Source: Oxalobacteraceae sp. CFBP 13730
GTDB taxonomy: Bacteria > Pseudomonadota > Gammaproteobacteria > Burkholderiales > Burkholderiaceae_D
Length of the DNA stretch: 64,000 nucleotides
NCBI GenBank assembly: GCA_014841835.1
Contig: JACYUQ010000001.1
Location: forward strand, 1,240,001-1,304,000
Direction: 5' to 3'
The notes below the pieces were generated by a model. It was not told where the DNA came from. It saw nothing but the letters and a program-made list of their open reading frames with translations, and did not search any database. Both the position numbers and the translations under genes were made by a program. Position 1 is the first letter of the stretch; every line of letters begins with the position of its first letter. Positions 8,300 through 16,798 of the stretch are shown here, piece after piece.

Positions 8300-8318
8300 C
8301 CCTGGCCGCTCGCCAGGG
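8300..8318 (+). other. Hairpin upstream of the 8377 gene
   Basis: CCCTGGC (8300-8306), loop CGCTC, GCCAGGG (8312-8318) form a 7-bp perfect stem. No run of T follows, so it is either a weak terminator for the sigma-factor operon or a 5'-UTR structure of the next gene. Confidence 0.4.
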
Positions 8319-8376
8319 TATTAACGCTTCAGAACACCAGCGCATCGGGCGCGACGTTCCGACAACGGAGAACAGC

Positions 8377-9300
8377 ATGAAAAATTGGATGGTGGCTTGC
8401 AGCATGGGCCTGTTGATGACTGCGCACGCTGCGTACGCGGCAGATTCGGCCGGCTGCGAGAGCGGCGGCTTCACGGTACTGGGCAAACGCGGCGCACAGA
8501 CGGTGTCGGTCGCGCCGGGCGCCGTGACATCGGTATTCCGGGTACAGGGCCGCTACGTCCAGTTCGACGTCGATGCCGCCTCGTTCGGCATCCTCAATTA
8601 CACGCTGACTGGCGCCGCCAACAAGGAAGACATCACGGGTGGCAAGGCAACGCCCGTCTTCGACAGCAAGATGCCCGACCACCGGGGTCTGGTGCTGAAC
8701 GGCGCCGTCAGCGTCGAATTGAGCAGTTCGGCCGACATCGTGCTGACCCGCAGCGGACCGGGTGTCACGATGAAGATCCAGGCCAAGGATTGCGCCACCG
8801 GCGGCCTGTTCCAGATGGAAGTCGAGCGCAGCGACGAAACCAAGACCGTGTTCACGCACAAGCTGGCGCAAAGCGCCTTCTACTTCGACAACCGCAATTT
8901 CCGCAACCGCGAAGGCGATACCGTGCCGTTCAAGGACACCACGCTGACCGTCACGCCGCGCATCAATTTCGGCAATGACTACGCGGCGAAATTCGTTGGC
9001 CGCGACAGCCCGCAGTTCGCCGACCGCATCACCGAACCGCTGTGCACCAACAATATCGTCACCCGCACCGGCGGCGTGGCCAGGGTCCAGCATTGCGGCG
9101 GCGTGTCGCAATGGGCCGTCGCCAGCGGCGGACGCATGGGCCAGGTCATGGGCGAGGATGCCGTCGAAGTGGCGCCACCAGCCACCACCTGCACGCACAA
9201 GTGCCAGGCGCAGAACCGCACCCGCGGCGGCGCTGTTGTCCTCGGCGCGCCGTTCCCGGTCGCCGAAGCCGACCGCCTCAAGGCACGCCAGGCGCAATAA
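8377..9300 (+). CDS. Secreted protein of unknown function
   Basis: I do not recognise this 307-residue protein. It has a clean signal peptide (MKNWMVACSMGLLMTAHA, cleavage near AYA-AD), so it should be periplasmic or extracellular. The mature part is beta-rich, with six cysteines: one near residue 28, one near 146, two flanking the segment NNIVTRTGGVARVQH, and two in CTHKC. The C-terminal 40 residues are basic. It is monocistronic, bounded by a hairpin upstream and a strong bidirectional terminator downstream. GGAGAACAGC precedes the ATG. Confidence 0.75.
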   Translation: MKNWMVACSMGLLMTAHAAYAADSAGCESGGFTVLGKRGAQTVSVAPGAVTSVFRVQGRYVQFDVDAASFGILNYTLTGAANKEDITGGKATPVFDSKMPDHRGLVLNGAVSVELSSSADIVLTRSGPGVTMKIQAKDCATGGLFQMEVERSDETKTVFTHKLAQSAFYFDNRNFRNREGDTVPFKDTTLTVTPRINFGNDYAAKFVGRDSPQFADRITEPLCTNNIVTRTGGVARVQHCGGVSQWAVASGGRMGQVMGEDAVEVAPPATTCTHKCQAQNRTRGGAVVLGAPFPVAEADRLKARQAQ

Positions 9301-9318
9301 CCGTCAGACAGACGGGAT

Positions 9319-9354
9319 AAAAAAAGGGCTGGCGTGAATCGCCAGCCCTTTTTT
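9319..9354. terminator. Bidirectional intrinsic terminator
   Basis: GGGCTGGCG, loop TGAAT, CGCCAGCCC is flanked by an A-run on the left and a T-run on the right, so it works for both strands. It separates the converging secreted-protein gene and dxs. Confidence 0.92.
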
Positions 9355-9389
9355 GCGTCAAGCCACGCAGAAACAGCGCAGAAGCCGCG

Positions 9390-11264
9390 TCAGCCGTTGT
9401 TGACCACCAGGCGCGGTTCACCCGACGCCGACAGGCGCGCACGGATCGATGCCGCGATGCCCTTCGCATCCAGGCCCACCGACGACAGCAGCGCCACCGG
9501 ATCGCCCTGGTCGATGAAGGTATCGGGCAAGCCCAGATTGAGCACCGGCTTGGCGATGCCGGCGGCGGCCATTGCTTCCATCACGGCAGCGCCCGCGCCG
9601 CCCATGATGCAGCCCTCTTCCACCGTCACGATCAGGTCGTGCTCCTGCGCCAGGCGCTTGACCAGGTCGACGTCCAGCGGCTTCACGAAGCGCATGTTCG
9701 CGACCGTCGCATCGAGTTCGTCGCCGGCCACGATGCTGTGCGAGACCATCGAGCCGAAGGCCAGGATGGCGATGTTCTTGCCGGTCCGGCGCACTTCGCC
9801 CTTGCCGATCTCGATCGACTCCAACGCCTCGACGATTGGCGTGCCGACACCGGCGCCGCGCGGATAGCGCACGGCCGCCGGGCCCGGATAGTGGTAGGCC
9901 GTCGTGAGCATCTGGCGGCATTCGTTTTCGTCCGACGCGGCCATGACGACCATGTTCGGGATGCAGCGCAGATAAGCCAGGTCGTAGTTGCCGGCGTGGG
10001 TCGCGCCATCGGCGCCGACCAGGCCTGCGCGGTCCAGCGCGAAGGTCACGTCGAGGTTTTGCAGCGCCACGTCGTGGATCAGCTGGTCGTAGCCGCGCTG
10101 CAGGAACGTCGAGTAGATCGCCAATACAGGTTTTACCCCTTCAGTGGCCATGCCGGCCGCGAACGTCACCGAATGCTGCTCGGCGATGCCGACGTCGAAG
10201 TAGCGCTGCGGGTATTCCTGGTGGAAGCGGACCATGCCCGAGCCTTCGCGCATCGCCGGCGTGATGCCGACCAGGCGCTGATCGGCCGCTGCCATGTCGC
10301 ACAGCCAGTTGCCGAAGACTTCGGTGTAGGTGATCTTGCCCGGCGCGGTGGCCGGCTTGATGCCCTCGAGGTGATTGAACTTGCCGGTGCCGTGGTAGAG
10401 GATCGGCTCGGCCTCGGCCAACTTGTAGCCCTGGCCCTTCTTGGTCACCACGTGCAGGAACTGCGGGCCCTTGAGCTTCTTGATGTTTTCCAGCGTCGGG
10501 ATCAGCGATTCGAGGTCATGGCCATCGATCGGGCCGATGTAGTTGAAGCCGAATTCCTCGAACATCGTGGCCGGGACCACCATGCCCTTCGCGTGTTCTT
10601 CGAGCCTGCGTGCCAGGTCGAGCACGGGCGCCGGCAGCACGCTCTTGCCCACGTTCTTGGCGGCGGCGTAGAACTGGCCCGACAGCAGACGCGCCAGGTA
10701 GCGATTGAGCGCGCCGACCGGCGGCGAGATCGACATGTCGTTGTCGTTCAGGATGACCAGGAGGTTCACGTCGTCTTCGACGCCTGCATTGTTCAGGGCC
10801 TCGAACGCCATGCCGGCGGTCATGGAGCCGTCGCCGATGACGGCGATGGCGTGACGGTCTTCACCCTTGATCTTGGCCGCTGCGGCCATGCCGAGCGCGG
10901 CCGAGATCGAGGTCGACGAGTGGGCGGTGCCGAACGTGTCGTACTCGCTTTCGTCGCGCTTCGGGAAGCCCGACAGGCCATTCAACTGGCGCAGCGACGG
11001 CATGCGGCCGCGGCGGCCCGTGAGGATCTTGTGCGAATAGGTCTGGTGGCCGACGTCCCAGACGATGCGGTCGCGCGGCGTGTCGTACACGTAGTGCAGC
11101 GCGATGGTCAGTTCGACCGTGCCCAGGTTGGACGACAGGTGGCCGCCCGTTTTCGAAACCGACTCGAGCAGGAACTGGCGCAGCTCCTTGGCCAGTGGCG
11201 TGAGCTGGGTGCGCGGCAGCTTGCGCAGGTCGGACGGGTCGTTGATATTGTCTAGCAGGTTCAT
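9390..11264 (-). CDS. dxs: 1-deoxy-D-xylulose-5-phosphate synthase
   Basis: A 624-residue thiamine-diphosphate enzyme that condenses pyruvate and glyceraldehyde 3-phosphate, the first step of the MEP isoprenoid pathway. Motifs: [16 protein letters not shown] near residue 44, the ThDP motif [18 protein letters not shown] near 147-165, the transketolase-like pyrimidine-binding domain ([18 protein letters not shown]) and the C-terminal transketolase domain ([16 protein letters not shown]). Length is normal. It directly abuts the ispA stop codon, forming xseB-ispA-dxs, the usual operon in beta- and gammaproteobacteria. Confidence 0.98.
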   Translation of the reverse strand: MNLLDNINDPSDLRKLPRTQLTPLAKELRQFLLESVSKTGGHLSSNLGTVELTIALHYVYDTPRDRIVWDVGHQTYSHKILTGRRGRMPSLRQLNGLSGFPKRDESEYDTFGTAHSSTSISAALGMAAAAKIKGEDRHAIAVIGDGSMTAGMAFEALNNAGVEDDVNLLVILNDNDMSISPPVGALNRYLARLLSGQFYAAAKNVGKSVLPAPVLDLARRLEEHAKGMVVPATMFEEFGFNYIGPIDGHDLESLIPTLENIKKLKGPQFLHVVTKKGQGYKLAEAEPILYHGTGKFNHLEGIKPATAPGKITYTEVFGNWLCDMAAADQRLVGITPAMREGSGMVRFHQEYPQRYFDVGIAEQHSVTFAAGMATEGVKPVLAIYSTFLQRGYDQLIHDVALQNLDVTFALDRAGLVGADGATHAGNYDLAYLRCIPNMVVMAASDENECRQMLTTAYHYPGPAAVRYPRGAGVGTPIVEALESIEIGKGEVRRTGKNIAILAFGSMVSHSIVAGDELDATVANMRFVKPLDVDLVKRLAQEHDLIVTVEEGCIMGGAGAAVMEAMAAAGIAKPVLNLGLPDTFIDQGDPVALLSSVGLDAKGIAASIRARLSASGEPRLVVNNG

Positions 11265-12158
11265 TTAGGCCTTCCGCTGCACGATCAGGTCTGCCAGTTC
11301 ACGCAGCCGCTGTGCTTGTTCTCCGAATGGCGCCAGCGCGTCATGCGCGTCACGCCGCAATTGCTCGGCCAGGGCGCGCGAAGGCGCCAGGCCGAGGATC
11401 GACACATAGGTCGGCTTGTTGTCGGCCGCATCCTTGCCGGCGGTCTTGCCCAGCGTGGCCGAATCGGCGGTCGCATCAAGTACATCGTCGACCACCTGGA
11501 ACGCCAGGCCAATTGCGGCCGAATAGGCGTTCAGGGCCTCGACTTCAAGTGGCGTCAGGTCGCGGCCCGCGAGCGCGCCCAGCAGCACCGACACGCGCAG
11601 CATGGCGCCCGTTTTCAGCTGGTGCATGCGTTCGAGTTCGTCGCGCGTCAGGGCCAGGCCCACGCTGTCGAGATCAATGGCCTGGCCGCCGCACATGCCG
11701 TTCGAGCCGGCCGCCTGCGCCAGCAGGCGCACCATCGTCAACAGGCGCGCCGGTGGCACGGTGGCACACTCGGACAGCACCGTGAAGGCCTGGGCCTGGA
11801 GCGTGTCGCCCACCAGCAGCGCGGTGGCTTCATCATACGCCACGTGCACCGTCGGCTTGCCGCGGCGCAGCGCGTCGTCGTCCATGCATGGCATGTCGTC
11901 GTGCACCAGCGAATACACGTGGATCATTTCGACGGCGCTCGCCACGCGCGCGAGCGCGGCCGGGTCGGCGTCGAACAGTGCGCCGGCGGCGTACGCCAGC
12001 AACGGGCGCACGCGCTTGCCGCCACCCAGCGTCGTGTAGCGCATCGCTTCGTGCAGCTTGTGCGGCACCTGGGTGGCCGCTGGCAGGAACGCGTCGAGCG
12101 CGCCTTCGACGTCGTGCTGGACCTGGCGGGTCCAGTCGGCGAACGCCGGCGCGCTCAT
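11265..12158 (-). CDS. ispA: Farnesyl diphosphate synthase (geranyltranstransferase)
   Basis: A 297-residue trans-prenyltransferase that adds isopentenyl diphosphate to DMAPP/GPP to form farnesyl diphosphate. The first aspartate-rich motif DDMPCMDDD is at residues 87-95 and the second, DDVLD, lies in FQVVDDVLDAT. GGGKRVRPLL (46-55) is the IPP-binding region. It lies between xseB (4-base overlap) and dxs (no gap). An all-alpha fold and normal length leave little doubt. Chain length C15 rather than C10/C20 is inferred from family and context. Confidence 0.95.
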   Translation of the reverse strand: MSAPAFADWTRQVQHDVEGALDAFLPAATQVPHKLHEAMRYTTLGGGKRVRPLLAYAAGALFDADPAALARVASAVEMIHVYSLVHDDMPCMDDDALRRGKPTVHVAYDEATALLVGDTLQAQAFTVLSECATVPPARLLTMVRLLAQAAGSNGMCGGQAIDLDSVGLALTRDELERMHQLKTGAMLRVSVLLGALAGRDLTPLEVEALNAYSAAIGLAFQVVDDVLDATADSATLGKTAGKDAADNKPTYVSILGLAPSRALAEQLRRDAHDALAPFGEQAQRLRELADLIVQRKA

Positions 12159-12421
12159 TGCACGCCCTCGTCGTCGCCCGAGAACGGCTTGAGCATGTCG
12201 CCTTCAAGTACCTTGACCTGCGACTCGACTTTCTCGAGCTGCCCTGCGCAGTACTTGACGAGTTCGGAGCCGCGCGCATACGCCGCGACCGAGGCGTCCA
12301 GCGGCAAGGCGCCGGACTCCATCTGTGTCACGAGCTGGGCCAGTTCGGCCATCGCCCCCTCGAAGGATTCGGGGGGCGCCGCCACTGCTGCCGCGCTGCC
12401 CGCTGTCATATTCTTTGCCAT
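12155..12421 (-). CDS. xseB: Exodeoxyribonuclease VII small subunit
   Basis: An 88-residue protein with the XseB signature: SFEGAMAELAQLVTQMESGA (residues ~19-38), then LPLDASVAAYARGSELVKYC and a helical tail ending in EKVESQVKVL. Together with XseA it degrades single-stranded DNA. The N-terminal ~15 residues are Ala-rich and unconserved. It is the first gene of the xseB-ispA-dxs operon. Confidence 0.95.
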   Translation of the reverse strand: MAKNMTAGSAAAVAAPPESFEGAMAELAQLVTQMESGALPLDASVAAYARGSELVKYCAGQLEKVESQVKVLEGDMLKPFSGDDEGVQ

Positions 12422-12752
12422 AGGTCGGTATCGTAAGGGCGTCCAGTTGTGCGCCGTGGGTCAATCCAATCGCGTATTTTAGATCAATCCCACACCACGG
12501 GGGGCGCACATTGCACCATTCGCAACATGCAGCCCCGTCCATCGATTGGGCCACGCCCTCCCTCATCATGAAAATCATGCCACGAAGGCAATTTCCCCGC
12601 GAGCGCACACAACAGCCGCGCGCCGGACCAAGACGGTAGAGCTCGTTCCGAAGTATAATCGCCGGTTCTGTCCGAAATACCGTATTCCTTTACTTAAATA
12701 CTGGTCTTTGGATTCTTTCTCTTCTTTGGATGCTTATTTAAGGGGGGTTGGG
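12422..12752. promoter_or_regulatory. Divergent xseB / Rieske-oxygenase intergenic region
   Basis: A 331-bp gap with noticeably lower GC in its right half. A perfect -10 hexamer TATAAT is at 12654-12659 on the plus strand, about 95 bases before the oxygenase ATG. No good -35 was found 16-18 bases upstream. The pyrimidine-rich stretch TTGGATTCTTTCTCTTCTTT lies in the presumed 5' leader. No open frame there looks like a gene. Confidence 0.45.
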
Positions 12753-13853
12753 ATGTCCGATCTGGCTACCCACGCCAAGCTGGCGCGATCCAACGCGCAG
12801 CTTCCGGTAACTGTGTATTTTGACGAGGCGCTGCTCAAACAAGAGATGCAGCAGCTGTTCGTGAATGGCCCGCGTTACGTCGGCCATGAATTGATGGTGC
12901 CCGAAACGGGCGACTTCGCCACGCTCGCTGCCGAGCACGAAGGCCGTATGCTGGTGCGCAATGCCAACGGCATCGAGGTGCTGTCCAACGTCTGCCGTCA
13001 TCGCCAGGCGCTCATGCTCAATGGGCGCGGCAATGCGACGAACATCGTCTGCCCGCTGCACCGCTGGACCTATGACCTGAAGGGTGAACTGATCGGCGCG
13101 CCGCATTTTGCCGATACCCCGTGCCTGAACCTGTCCAAGACGCCGCTCCAGAACTGGAACGGGCTGCTGTTCGAGCAGAACGGCTACAACGTCATGGACA
13201 AGCTGGGCCAGTTGTCGGTGACGAAAGACCTCGATTTCTCGGGCTATATGCTCGACCACGTCGAAGTGCATCAGTGCGACTACAACTGGAAGACCTTCAT
13301 CGAGGTCTACCTCGAGGATTACCACGTCGAACCGTTCCACCCGGGCCTGGGCAACTTCGTCTCGTGCGACGACCTGAAATGGGAATTCGGCCAGGATTAC
13401 AGCGTGCAGACCGTGGGCGTGAACCGCGCGCTGCAAAAGGCCGGCTCGCCTGCCTACAAACGCTGGCAGGAGCAGATCCTCAAGTTCAACAACGGCACGC
13501 CGCCGAAGTACGGCGCGATCTGGCTCACGCTCTACCCGAACATCATGGTCGAGTGGTATCCGCACGTGCTGGTGGTGTCGACGCTGTGGCCCGATGGCCC
13601 GGACAAGACGCGCAACGTGGTCGAGTTCTACTACCCCGAAGAGATCGTGCTGTTCGAGCGCGAATTCGTCGAGGCCGAACGCGCCGCGTACATGGAAACG
13701 GCAGTCGAGGACGATGAAATCGGCCTGCGCATGGATGCCGGCCGCAAGATCCTGGTGGCGCGCGGCGTCAACGAAGTCGGTCCGTACCAGTCGCCCATGG
13801 AAGACGGCATGCAGCACTTCCATGAGTGGTATCGCAGCAAGATGGCGCTCTAG
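12753..13853 (+). CDS. Rieske-type aromatic ring-hydroxylating dioxygenase, alpha subunit-like
   Basis: A 366-residue oxygenase. The Rieske [2Fe-2S] ligands are C81, H83, C100 and H103 (CRHR and CPLHRW). The mononuclear iron facial triad begins with H191 and H196 in LEDYHVEPFHPG. The start at 12753 is supported by AAGGGGGGTTGGG. A longer upstream frame does not resemble the family. The gene sits alone, without ferredoxin, reductase or beta subunit nearby, so it probably depends on general electron donors. The substrate is unknown. Confidence 0.9.
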   Translation: MSDLATHAKLARSNAQLPVTVYFDEALLKQEMQQLFVNGPRYVGHELMVPETGDFATLAAEHEGRMLVRNANGIEVLSNVCRHRQALMLNGRGNATNIVCPLHRWTYDLKGELIGAPHFADTPCLNLSKTPLQNWNGLLFEQNGYNVMDKLGQLSVTKDLDFSGYMLDHVEVHQCDYNWKTFIEVYLEDYHVEPFHPGLGNFVSCDDLKWEFGQDYSVQTVGVNRALQKAGSPAYKRWQEQILKFNNGTPPKYGAIWLTLYPNIMVEWYPHVLVVSTLWPDGPDKTRNVVEFYYPEEIVLFEREFVEAERAAYMETAVEDDEIGLRMDAGRKILVARGVNEVGPYQSPMEDGMQHFHEWYRSKMAL

Positions 13854-13877
13854 TGGTGTCGTGACACGCAGCGCTGC

Positions 13878-13913
13878 GGAGGGTGTGGCCAACCGGCTGC
13901 CCCTCCTTTTTTT
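13878..13913 (+). terminator. Intrinsic terminator after the Rieske gene
   Basis: GGAGGG at 13878-13883 pairs with CCCTCC at 13901-13906, followed by seven T. The loop is long but contains further partial pairing (GGCC/GGCTGCC). It lies 24 bases after the oxygenase stop and just before the EamA gene. Confidence 0.65.
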
Positions 13914-13925
13914 ATTGGGAATACC

Positions 13926-14846
13926 ATGGCTTCACTCTGGATGCTGTTCGCCAGCTTCGCGTTCGCCGCGATGGGCGCGGGCGTCAAGCTCGCCTCCGAG
14001 TTCTACTCCACGTCCGAACTGCTGATGTACCGGGGCCTGATCGGCACCGTCATCCTGCTGGCGATGGTGCGCCATCGCGGCGGCACGTTCAGGACGCCGT
14101 TCGCGAAATCGCACCTGATCCGCAGCTTCGTCGGCGTGACCGCCCTCTGGATGTGGTTCTTCGCCATCGGCCGTCTGCCGCTGGCCACCGCCATGACGCT
14201 GAACTACATGGCCCCGATCTGGATCGCGGCCTGGATGTTCGCGCTGGGCTGGTGGACCCGCACCAAGCATGCCGAGTGGCCGCTCGTCGTCGCCATCGGC
14301 ATGAGCTTCTTCGGCGTGACGATGGTGCTGCAGCCGGCGATCGAAAGCCGGCAGTGGCTCGGCGCGCTGGCTGGCGTGTGCTCGTCGGTGGTGTCGGCGG
14401 CAGCGTATATGCAGGTGCGCAAACTGGGCCTGCTGGGCGAACCGGAATACCGCGTCGTGTTCTTCTTTTCGCTCACCACCGCGGTGGTGGGCCTGCTGGC
14501 CACGCTGGCCGGAGACGGGCCGAAGGGCGCCGTATTCCACGCCCATACGCCTTACAGCCTGCTGCTGCTGGCCGGGATCGGCGGCGCGGCGCTGATGGCG
14601 CAGATGGCCATGACCCGTGCCTACCGCGTCGGCAAGGTGCTGGTGGTGGCCAACCTGCAGTACACCGGCATCGTGTTCTCGTGCCTGTGGGGCCTGCTGC
14701 TGTGGGGCGACACGTTCGACTGGCACGTCTGGCTGGGCGTGGCCGTGATCCTGGTGTCGGGCGTGGCCGCGACGTTCTACAATACCCGCAAGACGGCGCG
14801 CGGCGCCGTCGTCAAGGACACCGATCCGATCGCCAGCGAAACGTAA
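13926..14846 (+). CDS. EamA/DMT family transporter
   Basis: A 306-residue inner-membrane protein with about ten hydrophobic helices and two EamA repeats, RhaT/SAM-transporter-like. It begins MASLWMLFASFAFAAMGAGV. MYRGLIGTVILLAMVRHRGG and TALWMWFFAIGRLPLATAMT mark the first repeat. The second begins after a polar loop near EYRVVFFFSLTTAVVG. The cytoplasmic tail KTARGAVVKDTD is charged. The substrate is unknown. It is followed after 10 bases by the sulfurtransferase gene, suggesting cotranscription. Confidence 0.9.
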   Translation: MASLWMLFASFAFAAMGAGVKLASEFYSTSELLMYRGLIGTVILLAMVRHRGGTFRTPFAKSHLIRSFVGVTALWMWFFAIGRLPLATAMTLNYMAPIWIAAWMFALGWWTRTKHAEWPLVVAIGMSFFGVTMVLQPAIESRQWLGALAGVCSSVVSAAAYMQVRKLGLLGEPEYRVVFFFSLTTAVVGLLATLAGDGPKGAVFHAHTPYSLLLLAGIGGAALMAQMAMTRAYRVGKVLVVANLQYTGIVFSCLWGLLLWGDTFDWHVWLGVAVILVSGVAATFYNTRKTARGAVVKDTDPIASET

Positions 14847-14856
14847 AGGAACTGTC

Positions 14857-15711
14857 ATGCACCAGACCCTGATCTCTGCCACCGACCTGGCCGCACACAT
14901 CGACGACCCGGCCTGGGTTGTCGTCGATTGCCGCCACGACCTGATGAACCTGGCCGCCGGCCGTGGCGCTTACGCGAGCGGCCACTTGCCGGGTGCGGTG
15001 TTTGCCGATATCGAGACGGTGCTGTCGGGTGCAAAGAACGGCGCCGACGGGGTGTTCCTGGGCCGGCATCCGCTGCCCGAACGGGAAGTGCTGGCCGAAG
15101 CCCTGCGCGACTTCGGCATCGACGACACCACGCAGTTGGTCGCGTATGACGCGCACGGCGGCATGTTCGCGGCGCGCCTGTGGTGGTTGCTGCGCTGGCT
15201 GGGGCATGAGGCAGTGGCGGTGCTCGATGGCGGAATGGCCGCGTGGGAGGCTGCCGGGCAGCCGTTGACGACCGAGGTGCGCACCAGGCCGCGCGGCGCC
15301 CTGACCGTACGGGCACCGCTCGTGCCGACCGTGACGGTGCGCGAGGTGCTGGACAATCTGCAGAGTGGTCAGCGCATCGTGATCGATGCGCGCGCGGCGG
15401 ACCGGTATCGTGGCGAGAATGAAACCATCGATCCGGTGGGCGGGCATATTCCCGGCGCGAAGAACCGCTTCTTCAAGGACAATCTGGGGCCTGACGGGCG
15501 CTTCAAGGATGCCGCGCAGCTGCGCGAGGAATTCGGTGCGCTGATCGATGATCCTGCCGCAGCCATCATGCAGTGCGGGTCGGGCGTGACTGCCTGCCAC
15601 AATCTGCTGGCACTGGAAGTGGCAGGCTTGCCGGGCGCCGCGCTGTATCCGGGGTCGTGGAGCGAGTGGGTCGGCGATCCTGCGCGGCCGGTCGCCAAAG
15701 GCGCGGCTTAG
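14857..15711 (+). CDS. sseA: Thiosulfate/3-mercaptopyruvate sulfurtransferase (rhodanese)
   Basis: A 284-residue two-domain rhodanese. The N-terminal inactive domain carries DCRHDLMNLAAGRGAYASGH (25-44). The C-terminal domain holds the catalytic C240 in QCGSGVTACHN. The CGSGVTA loop is the form typical of 3-mercaptopyruvate sulfurtransferases such as SseA, while thiosulfate-specific enzymes usually have a different loop, so the mercaptopyruvate assignment is favoured but not certain. AAAGGAACTGTC precedes the ATG. Confidence 0.9.
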   Translation: MHQTLISATDLAAHIDDPAWVVVDCRHDLMNLAAGRGAYASGHLPGAVFADIETVLSGAKNGADGVFLGRHPLPEREVLAEALRDFGIDDTTQLVAYDAHGGMFAARLWWLLRWLGHEAVAVLDGGMAAWEAAGQPLTTEVRTRPRGALTVRAPLVPTVTVREVLDNLQSGQRIVIDARAADRYRGENETIDPVGGHIPGAKNRFFKDNLGPDGRFKDAAQLREEFGALIDDPAAAIMQCGSGVTACHNLLALEVAGLPGAALYPGSWSEWVGDPARPVAKGAA

Positions 15712-15721
15712 TCAACCAACC

Positions 15722-15749
15722 TGGGTTCCAGCCTTCGCTGGAACGACGG
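15722..15749 (+). repeat. REP-like palindromic repeat, copy 1
   Basis: TGGGTTCCAGC, CTTC, GCTGGAAC then GACGG. The core is a perfect 8-bp stem (GTTCCAGC/GCTGGAAC) with a 4-base loop. The same unit occurs inverted at 15799-15825 and direct at 23271-23298. Confidence 0.85.
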
Positions 15750-15798
15750 TGTCAAGGCAAGCAGCTAAAAGCGGCGATTACGGCACGTGACACAAACA

Positions 15799-15825
15799 CG
15801 TCGTTCCAGCGGAGGCTGGAACCCA
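15799..15825 (-). repeat. REP-like palindromic repeat, copy 2 (inverted to copy 1)
   Basis: Same unit as at 15722 in the opposite orientation, loop CTCC instead of CTTC. Copies 1 and 2 form a REP doublet between the converging sulfurtransferase and ZIP genes, and could act as a transcription terminator there. Confidence 0.85.
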
Positions 15826-15853
15826 AGGCCGCAGCGCCGCCACTAACCCAACA

Positions 15854-16729
15854 TCAAAACGCGTGCAACGCGAAGACAATCGCCACGCCCAGCCCGATCA
15901 GCACGACCTGCGGAATCGACTCGCGCAACGTCGAACGCCGCTGCATCTGCGGCATCAGGTCGCTCACCGCGATATAGATGAAGCCTGACGATGCAAACAC
16001 CAGCACATACGGAATCAGGCCGCTGGCCCGGTCCAGCGTGTAATACCCCAGCAAGCCCCCCGCCACCGCCATCAGGCTGCACAGCAGGTTGAACACGTAG
16101 GCGCGCAGGCGCGAAAAGCCGGCATTGAGCAGCACGATGAAGTCGCCGATCTCCTGCGGGATTTCATGCGCGACGATTGCCAGCGCGGTAACGATGCCCA
16201 GCTCGGGATTGGCCAGGAAGGCCGCGGCGATCAGGATGCCGTCGGTGAAGTTGTGCATCCCGTCGCCGAGCAGGATCATCCAGCCGGCCTTGCCCGCTTC
16301 GCGCGCGTCGTGCCCGTGGGCGTGATGGTGGCCGTCGCCTTCGTGGTGGTGCGAGTGGCGCAACAGGGCGACCTTCTCCAGCAGGAAGAACGCCAGCAAG
16401 CCGGCCAGCAGCGTGGCGAACAGGCTCCGCGTATTGGCGCCCGAATCGAATGCTTCGGGCAGCGCGTGCAGCAGCGACGTGGCCAGCATGATGCCGACCG
16501 ACAGGCTGACCATCTTTTCCACCACTTTCGACAGCAGGGCAAACGAGAAAATGGCAGCCCCGGAGATGCTGACGACGCCGGCGACGACCGTCGCCAGCAG
16601 GATCGAGCGCAGGGTCGGGTCAATGAATGGGGCTGAAAACGGGTCGATTTGAAGGCCTCTTGTTCGGTGCGTGCGACGAGCCGCAAACCGGGCATTGTAC
16701 CGCTCCCGGCCTGCCCTCGTCCAAGGCAA
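15854..16729 (-). CDS. ZIP family metal transporter
   Basis: A membrane protein of up to 291 residues with eight hydrophobic segments and a His-rich cytoplasmic loop (HSHHHEGDGHHHAHGHD, about residues 125-141). The ZIP metal-site helices are HNFTDGILIAAAF and the AHEIPQEIGD segment, which supply His, Asn, Asp and Glu ligands for Zn2+ or related metals. The start is uncertain: the longest frame begins with TTG at 16729, inside the 34-bp duplication, and the transporter homology begins only around PTLRSILLATVVAG. It lies downstream of the dienelactone hydrolase gene on the same strand. Confidence 0.88.
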   Translation of the reverse strand: MPWTRAGRERYNARFAARRTHRTRGLQIDPFSAPFIDPTLRSILLATVVAGVVSISGAAIFSFALLSKVVEKMVSLSVGIMLATSLLHALPEAFDSGANTRSLFATLLAGLLAFFLLEKVALLRHSHHHEGDGHHHAHGHDAREAGKAGWMILLGDGMHNFTDGILIAAAFLANPELGIVTALAIVAHEIPQEIGDFIVLLNAGFSRLRAYVFNLLCSLMAVAGGLLGYYTLDRASGLIPYVLVFASSGFIYIAVSDLMPQMQRRSTLRESIPQVVLIGLGVAIVFALHAF

Positions 16730-16798
16730 AGCCTGCTACATCAGGCGACGCCGTATTTGGCGAAGCCTGCTACATCAGGCGACGCCGTATTTGGCGAA
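16729..16798. repeat. 34-bp perfect tandem duplication at the 3' end of the hydrolase gene
   Basis: A 34-bp unit beginning AAGCCTGCTACATCAGGCGA occurs twice without mismatch (16729-16762, 16763-16796, plus 2 bases of a third). One copy contains the last codons and stop of the hydrolase gene (FAKYGVA). The other is an out-of-frame duplicate past the stop. Each unit contains the small hairpin GCCTG-CTACAT-CAGGC. Confidence 0.95.

Noticed and set aside
12631..12659. Complete sigma-70 promoter upstream of the Rieske gene
   Set aside because: The -10 is perfect but no -35 hexamer is recognisable at 16-18 bp, so only the -10 was reported.
16731..16798. Tandem 34-bp units as a possible CRISPR
   Set aside because: Only two adjacent copies with no spacer between them. 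It is a simple duplication of a gene end.
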